Of a stretch of DNA of 64,000 nucleotides, positions 1-10,799 are shown piece by piece. Both the position numbers and the translations under genes were made by a program. Location of the stretch: positions 60,403,029-60,467,028 of the forward strand of contig NC_134456.1 of assembly GCF_047948215.1 (NCBI RefSeq). The letters are read 5' to 3'. Each line of letters starts with the position of its first letter. The first letter of the stretch is position 1. Source of the DNA: Lycorma delicatula. Lineage: Eukaryota > Arthropoda > Insecta > Hemiptera > Fulgoridae. The notes under the pieces are model-generated. The model ran no database searches. It worked only from the letters and a program-made list of their open reading frames with translations, and was not told the DNA's origin.

Positions 1-504
1 TTAATAAAATAATTATTTACATTATTTTAAAAAAGTTGACAACTTTCCTGGAATGCGGCTTTGGCCGCGGGAAGGGTTATTTCTTAGGCTCCGCTTACAC
101 ACTCACTTAATTTAAAGTATTTATAATTTTATTTAAATATAATATTTTTTCGCATATTTAATTCAATGATTCTAACTAAAGCGCGTGCGCATACCGTATT
201 TAATTCACGCGTGTGTGGTGGAACAAGAGATGACGGTCGGCAATAGCTAAACTATCTAAATGGGAAAGTTAAAGAGTGCGCTGTACCGTGACACAATCGT
301 TCATTTCTTTGGTTGCATGTAGTCTATACAATTAACAGAAGGGAGAAAAATCTATGTTCGGAAATACCAATTTTTTATGACTGTTTTAAAACAAAGGCCG
401 ATTTAAGTTCAGAAGATTCAGAATCAATTTAAACTCCATTACCTAATTTTCCTTAAAGTGTATAGTTATATTAAAATTTGAAGTAAGTTATAACTATATA
501 GATT
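1..504. other. AT-rich DNA, nothing recognised
   Basis: No open frame with recognisable coding content and no clear repeat was seen. A short GC-rich patch lies around 50-110. Confidence 0.5.
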
Positions 505-518
505 TAGTTATTATACTT

Positions 519-682
519 TTTTTTTAACGGATCATTATTAGGTATTGCTTCAGAGGAAGAGATGAAATGAAAATTTTTGTAGGGTGTGAAAATGATGGCA
601 TTTTTACACCTCACGCATTTAATTCCTGAGGTGATTCATGCATTTTCACGCCTGACGGGGATTCGTACCCGCGACCTCCGGG
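519..682 (-). mobile_element. tRNA-derived SINE (family 1), 5'-truncated, with target duplication
   Basis: The minus strand carries the B-box side of a tRNA-like head (a degenerate GGTTCGAATCC-type motif near 640-680) followed by the family tail, read on the plus strand as 'ggtattgcttcagagga', and an A-rich end (T run on plus at 518-525). The insertion is flanked by near-perfect 14-bp direct repeats, tagttattatActt at 505-518 and tagttattatGctt at 683-696, which I read as a target-site duplication. The A-box part of the head is missing at the 682 end, so the copy was 5'-truncated on insertion. It also carries a short internal stretch absent from the copy at 10207-10381. Confidence 0.75.
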
Positions 683-699
683 TAGTTATTATGCTTTGC

Positions 700-2478
700 T
701 AAAATATATATGTTTGTAGTACGCAAAAACATAGTTCCCCAAGCACAGTTTTTGTAGTATGGAAAAACTTGAAAGATTTCATAACATCATTTAATTTTAA
801 TTTTTGATATTTTGGAACTTATTCGTACAATGGAATGCATTTTAATAAATTTTTAATTAAAATTACATCCAATTCTTAGCAGTTTCATAATTAAAATTTA
901 TTAAAACACAAAAATATTGGTTGTTTTAACTATCCCTACTGCAGCAAGGACGAAAACAAAATTTCCTTTTGTAATGTATCTAATCCATATTTTCAGTAAT
1001 GATAAAAAATCGAGTCTCCTAAGGACAAAAATGAGAAATTCTAAATCTTACATTTTTAAAAGTTAATCTATTTTATTATATTCATGGTTTGCGAATAATA
1101 AAAAAATTATTTTTTATTAAAATATTAAAATACAAGGGCAAAAAGAATGTATGGATTAAAAATTGATTATTCTTTTTAAAAAAATATATTTAAACGAGTT
1201 TCTCTCGTTATTAACCGTCGTGTTAGGGGTTTTATATATAAAGAAAATTACTATATGAGTAAAAAGTGTCAATATAAATAGAATCAATTTATTATATTTT
1301 CTTAAAATAACACTTTGTTTTATTTAAAATATATTAATATACCTTGGGTTTATTTTAGTGTTTTAAGTGATCTATAACATCATTACTTAAATTAGTAATT
1401 AGTAACCTGTTATTATCGAAAAATTAGTAAATAATTAAACTTAAAAACTTTATTCGGTATAGATTAATTAGTTTATAATTAATGTGGTAGTGAATAATAT
1501 AGCGAATTAAATCGCAGAAATCTAATTCTACTTTATTTGCCTTTGCTGATAAAATTTTAAATTAGCTTTAACCCAAAGATTGTATTCCATTAATGAGTTT
1601 TTGGGTTCAGCAGTTTATTTTAACAGATAGAGTTCTAATTATATAGCGTGTATTTACTTGAATAATGTCATTTGAATCAGAATTCGATATATGTTTGCCT
1701 TACGCGAGAAAGCTTTGAATATAATCATAATTATGCGCAAACTTTGATGTAATACTTCAGCGTATTATTTTCAACTCAGCATATTATTTTTGAAACTAAT
1801 AAATTAAGAACCGATTTTCAAGGAATCTAGAATAATATTAATTCAACAATGTTAATGAGTAATAATAAGGTAGAGAGAATACAAAAATGGAACAGATTAG
1901 ATTTTAAATTATACATAGAGTGTATATTAAATTTAATTATTTCATACCTATTTTTTTATAGCATGAGGAAAGCTATTTTCATGAAAGTGCTAGAACTATT
2001 TTGGCTCTTTTGAGGTTAATTTTTATTGTTTAATAATTTCATTCTTCCTTATTTATTTCATATAGAAAACATTTTGTGAAGATAAATTTATCACATAAAT
2101 TTATTTATAGCTAATATAATCTACTTACAAAATTAGGTTTTTACAATTTAAATAAAGAATTGAAAAATTCATAGCAATTAGAGTAATTCTTCCCTTAGTA
2201 AAAATATTACCAAGTATATTGAAAAGATAGGGAGGAAAGAAAGTTAACAAGGGAAAAAATCGGGTTTTTTCAGGGGAAGTGAAGAAGATGCTATATGAGT
2301 TTGTTAAGAACAAAAGGGAAATAAGAATAGAATCGTTGTTTGCGGCTTTCATGAACCTGCAGGAAAAGTTTACATAGTGAGCTGGAAAATATTTTTTAAC
2401 CTAATATAATTAAGAAAACGTGTTGAGATGTAATACAGAGTTACTTAATTCAAATTTTCTCGAATTTCAATATATTAA
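700..2478. other. AT-rich intergenic or intronic DNA
   Basis: No gene, RNA or clear element was recognised. Short open stretches such as 2125-2352 on minus are AT-rich and have no recognisable motif. Confidence 0.5.
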
Positions 2479-2580
2479 TATTTTAAAATATTAATAGATA
2501 TATTTTAAAATATTAATAGATATATTTTAAAATATTAATAGATATATTTTAAAATATTAATAGATATATTTTAAAATATA
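2479..2580. repeat. 22-bp tandem repeat
   Basis: The unit tattttaaaatattaatagata is repeated about 4.6 times without mismatch (2479-2500, 2501-2522, 2523-2544, 2545-2566, then a partial copy). The unit is itself partly palindromic (attttaaaat). It looks like a young minisatellite and has no coding potential. Confidence 0.9.
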
Positions 2581-2589
2581 TCCAATATA

Positions 2590-3955
2590 TCCCTAACCAG
2601 ATAAAAATCAGGTTATTCTTTTTTTATTGTTAGTTCATAAAAAAAATTATTAAAATCTGAATCAGATTTACCATACGAACAAGTGCAAAGATAAAATTTA
2701 TAATGAAGCGTATGCAAGAAGAATGCAAATAACAGCTGAAACAGCTGATAATATTTTGTTTATCTCCACCTTCCCTAATGACATAAATTACATGAGTAAC
2801 CAATAGCATTATATGTACAATGGAATATCATCAATCATTTTACAAATTTCATTCCGAATAAGTTCGATTTGAACCGCGACTAGAAATAAATTATAACTTC
2901 CACAAGCAACTTCAACTATGCCAAGCATTAAATTTAAAATACAGTCTCAATTCTTATATGGTTTCGCATTTTCCTTAATTGTTTACTTTACAAACATAAT
3001 TATTATAACATTAAAAAAATAATCGACTTAGTAGTTATAGCTCTAAACAGTTTTCCCTAGCTCTAAAAAGCTACAAAAATGTCGCTCAACTTTCGCGGCA
3101 TTTGTATTTAGTTTTTCGCGGCAGCTTGAAATTTAGTGCTTTCAGTGACAAAAGTCTTTAGAATTATTTTTATCCTTTCATTAAGAAAAATAATTTTAGA
3201 TTTTTTAATCCAGTAAAGTGTTACAAAAGTATATACGAATTCATCTTTGTCTTAAAGAAAGCAAACTTTGACACTAAATATAATAAATAATAATAGTGTC
3301 GCGTGGTTTGCGGCTCGATCAGGATATTGAGAGGATGATAATTTAGAATGTTTATGTAATTAAAATTTACTGATTTAAAATGTTCATAATTACAACCAAA
3401 CAAATTAGTAATAACAATAATGATAATAATAAGTGACAATTAATGAACACAAATATTAATATAGTAATTACAACCCCAATAATAATCAGGATAATAGTAG
3501 TAAACGATAATAATATTACATGTCAATAATAACAAATCAAGTAATTAATACATAATATAGTACATGACATAATAGATAATATAAATAAATTTCACTTAAA
3601 ACAGATCAAAATACAAAACGTAACCAAAAAGGATAACAATCAAAATATTACACATCAAACAGTGATAAATGTCAATAGAAAATAATAAATACAGATTAAG
3701 CACAAGATAGAGTACAAAATAAATAATCATTCAGAATTTATTTTAAGTAGATAAATAGAAAACTAGAATTCAGGCCGATTAACAAAAGAAACCGCTAGTC
3801 TTAACCCTTTCTAACCACTAGTCTTGAATTAACAAACAGTCGTGTAGTGTTCACTTGCAAATACCTTTGTTATCTAACCTTGCAGTTTGTGAATGAAGTT
3901 TATTGCATTATTTCTTTCAATTAAACACTTATAGTTTCACTGTAACCCTCCGATA
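2590..3955. other. AT-rich DNA, nothing recognised
   Basis: The stretch is mostly A/T with many short imperfect runs of 'aataat'. No coding or RNA signal was recognised. Confidence 0.45.
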
Positions 3956-3959
3956 GTAT

Positions 3960-4420
3960 TTTTAGTTTACTGGAATTACTCGTGGCGTCATCTTACTGTT
4001 ATCGAACTGGATTCAAGACTCTCCTCGCTGAACTGGCGTTTCGTACTCTCGTCTTGCAGACTCACACCCGTGACTCTCCTTGGTGGACCGTCGTTGTAAC
4101 GTCTAGCTGGAATGGTTCACTGAACTCCGCCGAACCCACACAACTCGCAGCTTCTCCTTACGGAACTTTTCTTGTGGGAGCAACACGCCGTAACGACTCG
4201 CAGACTGGTTCTAATAGAACTCCGCCGAACCCACAAAACTCGCAGACTCTCCTCGCTGAACTCCTAACAGAACTGCCCTTGCGGAACTGATGACGTAACG
4301 TATTGCAGACTGGTTCTAATAGAACTTTAGCTGGTCTTACTGGACTATTTATACTGCTAGCCTCTTTACCTGTCGGACCCGACCCTAGTCGAAGCGTGAG
4401 AACAGTTGACGGAGGCTTTT
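3960..4420 (+). repeat. GC-rich internally repeated block of unknown class
   Basis: This block is far more GC-rich than its surroundings and is built from shuffled direct repeats. 'gactctcctcgctgaact' occurs at 4017-4034 and 4245-4262. A 29-bp unit around 'ccgccgaaccca' occurs at 4122-4150 and 4217-4245. A 22-bp unit around 'gactggttctaatagaa' occurs at 4200-4221 and 4305-4326. An open frame of 102 codons (3982-4290 plus, non-ATG start) crosses it but resembles no known protein and reflects the repeats. It could be the internally repeated end or LTR of an unrecognised transposon. No terminal repeats were proven. Confidence 0.6.
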
Positions 4421-4854
4421 GTTTCTATGAATTCCAAACCTGATCTCTTCTCACTGTACAACAGGTGTTTATTGTTTGTCAGAGGGCAGTATAACAAAGA
4501 AAGATTGTTAAGCGAACCTATTTTTTACAATAATCTCCTTTTTGTCCCTTTCTGGAGATTCCAATCATTATACTTTCTATTACTTTTATAATAATTGGTA
4601 GGAATCCGTTACTCAGGTCTGCTATACCGGTCTTGTTATAGTAGATTACTATTTTTATTACAACAGATTATGTAGTTATATTTCATAAAAAATTAATCTG
4701 GAGTATTCAGTGCATAAAAATATGCCCTGATGCCATTAATGTAACAAGCGATATCTCTTATAAACAAAATAATAAAATATAATACTGCTTTATTACGTTA
4801 TTTTAATTCAAATAAATAATTTATTTCTAATCATATTTGAAAAAAAAAAACTGG

Positions 4855-5455
4855 AAAAGTATTATAACGGGTGATATTTAAGTATGAAAACAGCTTTATA
4901 CTATATATCTGAGAGATATTTGGAGGCAGAAAGAAATAGAGTTCTACAAAGTTAAAAAAAATCTGCGTTATGGTGGGTTTTTAATTTTTGTCCGCCATCT
5001 TGGATTCGCCTTATTGAATAAAATTTATTTTTTTAAATAGAAAGTGGACATATGACAAATGATTTCGATTTAAAATTCTACGAGAAAAACAATATTGAAA
5101 CCGTTTTTCTGTTAATATCTTCGTTTTAGATTTATAAGCATTCAAAATCGCAACGACGGAAAAATCGTGTAACAATTAAACGTGGTAAAACGCGCAACAT
5201 GAACAATTTTATTGCATTTTACATTTAAAATGCATACAATAACGAACTCTAAGCAGTTTTATAATATTGATGATAATAATAAACAATAACTAATAATTCT
5301 TTATGGTGGATCCAAGCTGGTGGAAAAAATTAAAAACCCACCATAACGCAGATTTTTTTTTTAACTATGTAGAACCCTATTTTTTTCTGCCTCCATATAC
5401 CTCTCGCATTATAAAGCTGTTTCCATACTTTAATATCAATCTGTATTACTTTTAA
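4855..5455. mobile_element. Foldback / MITE-like element with ~140-bp inverted arms
   Basis: The left arm (about 4855-5005) and the right arm (about 5306-5455) are inverted copies of each other with scattered mismatches. Both contain 'atctgcgttatggtgggttt', followed inward by an AT run, and outward a 'ggaggcagaaa' block. The spacer between them is about 300 bp with no open frame, so it is non-autonomous. No convincing target duplication was seen, so the exact ends are uncertain. Confidence 0.85.
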
Positions 5456-7800
5456 TACAATCTGTATTTATTTTGCTGTATTATTAAATAAACAATCTAT
5501 ATATTGATAATTTAAGTGTAATTTTCTATTGACTTATCTTTGGTGGTTTATGGTGAGAGTTAAATGCTTATCTGAATATTATTTTTTCATCTAAATGTAA
5601 TTTATCCTTTGATCAGCTACCTAGTTTCTCTTCTAATCTTAAAATAATCTGTCAATACTTTGAAATTCCAATAAAAGCATCTTTATTTCTCTAAAATATT
5701 TTCATCAGTTATATCTTTTAATTTTTCACTTAGCACAATAAATGCTTTTGTATCATTCTATTAGCAGGATAATTTCCTGAAAATGAAATTTTTTCTATTC
5801 ATATGATAACATTTTTTAATTTATTCCCACTCTGAAAACATTTAGTTTTTCGTTTACAAAAAAAAAATAAAATAAAATAAAAAAAAAACCAGTCGGTTGG
5901 TTATAAGCGTATAAGATTATAAAAATGTACTATAAACACTTTTTAAAAATTTGTGAACCTTTTTTCAGTCGGAAAGAACAATACTTTGGGAATATGGAAG
6001 CCCTTTAGTTTGTCTGTTCACAGCCTTATGCAAAATTAAGTGCATAATAGCTTTTACATTACCAAATTTCCAAATAAACCTTCACATAACCAGAATTCAT
6101 AAGTTAGAAGAAAATGTTTTTTTGATGTAAGTTGGATGTCTAAAATACTTAGTACTTAATTTTATTAATGTGATTATTGGTTTTTAGGGACAGCTAATGG
6201 GTTGGAAAACATCTATACTGGGTTACTTTTAGTTTATGTAATATATCAAACAGATTATTAATTTAACCGTAGTAATATTTTGTAGAGTATATTCTTTTAA
6301 GTTCAATATAATTAGTAATCGAACGAATATGTAAAATAGCTAAATACGTAAACGTGTACCTGTCCGGGATTACGGTTACTGATAACCGGTTTTATTTAAA
6401 AATAATAATTTTAGAAAAAATTCTGCTCTTATTAAATCAATAACAGTATTATTTTGATAAAGTGATACAGTCATAACCTGTCACAAAAGGATGATATAAT
6501 TAAAAATAAATCTTTAAAAATTTAATAAAAAAAGTAAAGCAACATATAATAGATGGAGGATCGTTTAAAGGGAACGAGACAAAAAACAAAAAATAAAAGG
6601 AAACTGTCAGGAGCTTCCAGAAGGTTAATAGTATTAAAATTAATGATGGAAGAGAAAAGACCGATGCGATCTAAACCTGCAGGCGTGGACAGTCCGGGGA
6701 ATTGATTGGGTGCGGAAAAAGACAGGACAGATGAAAAATAGTGTGGCTACAGATAACAGAGATGACTCCCTGAAGGCGCGCACACGGTCCACTGATTCAA
6801 GCACAATACCGACTTTTACTCGCACACAGTTTTCAATCATTTCCATACACTTCTTTAAAAATATCAGCAGTAATTTGTTAAATAATTTATCCGTACAAAA
6901 TCAAATATATTTTTAATTTTTATGGAAATTTATAATTAAATAAATATTTAACTATGCTTTTATTTTTATTCACATTATTATTAAACACATTATGCATATT
7001 TATAAAGTACTCATTTATATAGTAGCATAAATTAAAAAGCTACAAAACAAGTAAAATAGATTATACTAAAACAAGTAAAATAAATTATACTAACACACAC
7101 ATGTGCTCTTTCTCTCTCTCTGTAGAATACGTATGATGGTTGTCTTACCACTAATGTAAACTATAAGTAAGAAAACTGAAATCATTACAAGAATAAAAAA
7201 AAAACAAAGATGATAAATTTAAACTGTATTTTAGTTGATTTTATTAAACATTATTCTGATAAAGTATTGTTTAATTTGTGTGTTTGTAAGAACCAAACGG
7301 TTGAATAAGAAATATTATGAGTGGTATCTGAAGAACAATAAGCGTCATATGTTAGGCTTACTAAAAAAAACTGAGTAGTGGAGTGGTCACCTCCCTACAC
7401 CTTCCTACTTTATTGTTGATCAGTCTATTGTATATCGGCATATGATGATCACTCTTTTTCAGCGTATTAAGAAATTCAGTTGCTATGCGCCATAAATATT
7501 TTAATTTATTTATCACAATTGTCGGATATATTTTATACATTTTAACTCTCAAAGAAAGAAACTATAACCAGCGAGCTTGTAGCTAAGATGCTTTATATTC
7601 ATCACGGTTTAAGAAAAAATCATATATACGGCATAAAGTAACAAATAATGAACTACTTTTTGTCAAAAAAAGATGTTTTTGTAACCACAAGTTTTATTCA
7701 ATATGAAAATTTCTATTTAAATGAACATGAATCACGAGTCTTACAATACATTATTCTACAGCTTACTTTAATGTAGTATCGGTAGTATAAATTGATATTG
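5456..7800. other. AT-rich DNA without recognised genes
   Basis: A purine-rich, slightly GC-richer stretch at about 6540-6840 has overlapping open frames of 68 codons on both strands, with no recognisable motif. Nothing else stands out. Confidence 0.45.
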
Positions 7801-7810
7801 TTATAAAAAT

Positions 7811-8113
7811 CCTTTTTTTTCTTTTTTTCTGTCCAGCCTCCGGAACCACTGGAAGGTATTACTTCAGAGGATGAATAATGATGATAGGTATGAATGTAAA
7901 TGAAATGTAGTCTTGTACAGTCTCAGGTTGACCATTCCTGAGATATGTAATTAACTGAAACCCAACCACCAAAGAACAGCGGTATCCGCGATCTAGTATT
8001 CAAATTCGTATAAAAGTAACTTCCTTTACTAGGATTTGAACCTTAGAATTCTCGACTTCGAAATCAGCTGATTTGCGATAACGAGTTCACCACTAGTCCA
8101 ACCAGGTGGGTTT
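7811..8113 (-). mobile_element. tRNA-derived SINE (family 2), near full length
   Basis: On the minus strand the element starts with a tRNA-like head (A-box-like 'tggactagtggtgaac' near 8085-8105, B-box-like 'ggttcaaatccta' near 8035-8050), then a family body and a tail ending in an A-rich run (T-rich on plus at 7813-7828). It is flanked by the perfect 10-bp direct repeat ttataaaaat at 7801-7810 and 8114-8123, which marks a retrotransposition event. A second copy of the head and body lies on the plus strand at 43378-43512. The tail (7836-7870 on plus) matches the tail of SINE family 1. Confidence 0.85.
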
Positions 8114-8439
8114 TTATAAAAATACTTGAACGATAAAAAGATCACTGCAAAAGGAATTTTTTATATGTTTATAATATATAAAAATTTAATTTGAACAAAA
8201 ATATTTAAAATTGCGTAACACTGCATGGAGAACTTCACTTCACTATAAGGAGAACACTAGCTTCCAAAAAATTTTTAATATTTTTTTGAAAAATAAAGAT
8301 TAAATATCTCTCGATTTGAAAATGACTTTCTATAAAACACAACAGCGTCAATATTTTTAAGTCTTTTTACCTTTAATGATACTTCATCCTCTATAATATT
8401 AGGTAGATTTCAAAAGAAAGCTACGTATTGCAATGAGTA

Positions 8440-9180
8440 CCATGATTCGACTTCCGGAAAATTTCGACATATCTTCACTTTACACATCCCCAGACTACAA
8501 AACCACCGTCAGTTCACAAGTTTATATATATATATATATTTCACTTTCTTGTGGACACGATAACTGCCGTAATTTGCACCAATTACTTTCAAATTGATAC
8601 GTAAAATATAACTACCCAAAATCTCGGTCGAGTTCGTTAATGGGAAAAATCTGTCCATGGGGTGGAAATGGGGGCATTTTTGAAAAAGAAATCCCTATAA
8701 CTTTCTTATTAAGTAAAATACCGAATTCGTTTAAATTTTCTACTATTTGTCGGATAAGGGCCTACAACTTATCTAAATAAAGTTTTTTATATCACTAACC
8801 ATTGGCCCAGGGGGTAGAAAAAATGGGATTTTGAAAACAAAAAAATCATACCTCCTTAATAGGTACAGTATCGAATCGGTTTAAAGTGGTCGTTAGTCCT
8901 TTAAACATTACCTAAAACTTTTGACTGTAACAATTTTATATATGAGTTACCCTTACGACAAGGGATGAGCAAAATGTTGCTGGAATTGTAAGATGGGGCT
9001 TAAAAAAAGTTTCACGTATTTAGCATACGACAATGCTAAATACGTGAAACTCTTTTTACATGCAAACATTGTCGTATTGAGTAAATTTGAACTGTTTTTA
9101 ACTTTAAGGTGGACATATTTTTTATTCCCTACTTAGCGCCGATGAAATCTACTTCCGCCTTCCGGCGTGCTGAAAGGGAT
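8440..9180. repeat. Complex repeat with degenerate ~150-bp periodicity
   Basis: Three diverged units start near 8657 ('ggggtggaaatgggg'), 8808 ('agggggtagaaaaaatggg') and 8957 ('acaagggatgagc'). Each is preceded by a 'cctacaactt'-like block and an AT-rich 'ttttatat' block, giving a period of about 150 bp. The outer edges carry similar 'cttccgg' motifs at about 8452 and 9158. There is no open frame. It may be a repeat unit of a larger transposon or a decayed satellite. Confidence 0.6.
9009..9050. repeat. Perfect 18-bp inverted repeat (hairpin)
   Basis: gtttcacgtatttagcat (9009-9026) and its exact reverse complement (9033-9050) are separated by 6 bases. Flanking A and T runs extend the stem with one mismatch. 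It lies inside or at the edge of the 8440-9180 repeat. A transposon-internal hairpin is likelier than a gene or terminator. Confidence 0.9.
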
Positions 9181-9885
9181 TTTTTTTAATTAGCTTCATA
9201 TTAAATTTATTATTTTCCTGTGATACGTATTGATTTCTAAATGGAAAGAATAAAATATTAATTAATTTATGCTATTCCATTAAGTTGTAGATAGGTTTAT
9301 TAAGGATCATTACGGAAAGAAAATAAAGTAACATTTAAGTTTTACTGTACCTATCAATAAACAGCCATCCTTTCCTCTCTTTCTCACTGAAACTTAAATA
9401 AATAAATTTAAATCAGATAATTACTACCGGCCAATACTGAATCGAAACAGATATCTCCTCTTTCTTTCTTAGTCGATTATTTTATTGATTTACAGTAATA
9501 CAATTTTTGGTGATACTTATAAAACATCTCTCCTGGCAAAGGTTGAGCTTTTTTTAACTATATCTAATGACCGTTAGATTGTTGTTGCACAATATTGAAT
9601 GTCGTCGTATTCTGAGTAGTTAATCAAAAGTTCTAAAGTTGCTACCGTGTTGAAATAGCCACGACTCTGTTCCCATCGTTGACATTTTTAAGTCACAGTA
9701 CGATGTGAAGTCTATCTCTCTTTTCATATTCTTGAGGAACGCAGCTCTGGAACATTTCCTGGATTACTTTTCCTTCAAATATATTTACTAAGAATCGATT
9801 TGCTGTAACACAAGTCCGATCAACAATTTTACTTTTCTTTATCGAATCAAATTAAAAAAGCTTTTTTTTTATTCTTTTCTTCTAG
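9181..9885. other. AT-rich DNA, nothing recognised
   Basis: No frame or repeat was convincingly identified. It may include untranslated 3' sequence of the LINE fragment that follows on the minus strand. Confidence 0.4.
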
Positions 9886-9889
9886 AACT

Positions 9890-10790
9890 TTGTTAATTTT
9901 TCTATCCTCTAGCTTAATCTTATTAGTTTTCTTTATATCCATATCTCCATTGCCTCAAGGCAATCCACTTTGCAGAGGCCATATCCCTCACATACCTACG
10001 CTACACAATACACACAAATCTTTTACACTTTGATTTCCAAAAGCTTACATGATTATTAATTAAACGCTTTCTTATTATAGAACGCTATGTAATTAAAAAA
10101 TAAAAATAAAAACGCTTATTTTGGAACTCTTTTTTAGCTAGCGTTATTCTTCTACATATCTCAATAATGAATTTATTTTCATTAGTGATAACACTCCCTA
10201 ACTTACAATTTTGTTTTTCATTTTTTTTATACCTCCTGGTCCACCGTTAGGTATTGCTTCAGAGGATGAGATGAATGATTTGTACCGTATGTGAAAATGC
10301 CATGCCTGACCCCGGGACCATTCAAACCCGGGACCTCCGGATGAAAGGCCGAGACGTTACCACTCGCGCCACATAGGCCGGCTAACTTACGAAACTAGAA
10401 TTTTATTTTAGTTTTTTTTTTTTCGGAGTCTGACATTTCGACTATATCATCAACGAAGCGAATACTATGAATACGACTTCCATTAATCTTAATGACGTTG
10501 GTCTTTTCATTCATTCTTGTGCCTTCTTCTACGAACTAGTTTACATCAATTTCTGTTTTTTCTAACTTGTACAAATTTAAAATCAGTCTTTTATCCCTTC
10601 GTTAACAAACAAATTTTCTTATTGTCTGAAACAGGATTTCTCAACCAACTTTATCAAACACTTTTTCTAAGTCGATAAAGGTCGCGTGACATCGATTAAT
10701 CTTGATCCTTCTAACTAATATTTGTTTCAACCTCAAAATCGTTTCGTTATTCCCTTTTTTGAACCAAATCCAAATGTACTTTCTCGTAAA
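9890..10790 (-). pseudogene. Non-LTR retrotransposon (LINE) reverse-transcriptase fragment, decayed, split by a SINE
   Basis: On the minus strand, broken frames give a recognisable LINE reverse transcriptase. There is a 'TFIDLEKVFDKV' motif (about 10620-10690), then 'GSRIHSIRFVDD' (about 10445-10485; FVDD is the catalytic box, usually FADD). After the SINE come 'LGSVITNEN' and 'RRITLAKKEFQN' (about 10095-10195), the conserved region downstream of the palm, and then an eroded C-terminal stretch. Stops and frameshifts are frequent and a piece is missing between FVDD and LGSVIT. The family normally encodes a target-primed reverse transcriptase. The clade is not certain; RTE- or CR1-like is possible. 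The fragment is inactive. Confidence 0.8.
10207..10381 (-). mobile_element. tRNA-derived SINE (family 1), full head, inserted in a LINE
   Basis: On the minus strand the copy begins at 10381 with an A-box-like 'tggcgcgagtgg' and a B-box-like 'gggtttgaatgg' (diverged from GGTTCGAATCC), then the family tail and an A-rich end at 10207-10230 (T runs on plus). The 9-bp direct repeat ctaacttac at 10198-10206 and 10382-10390 is the likely target duplication. It interrupts the LINE fragment 9890-10790, so it is younger than that LINE. Confidence 0.85.
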
Positions 10791-10799
10791 TTTTACTTG

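Noticed and set aside
3982..4290. 102-codon plus-strand open frame
   Set aside because: It is explained by the GC-rich repeated block. Its start codon is not ATG and it shows no known domain.
9009..9050. Rho-independent-type terminator
   Set aside because: A strong stem next to a T run resembles one, but the window is eukaryotic and the hairpin lies in a repeat.
10300..10381. Possible tRNA gene on the minus strand
   Set aside because: A- and B-box motifs are present, but they belong to a SINE with tail and target duplication. No full cloverleaf was established.
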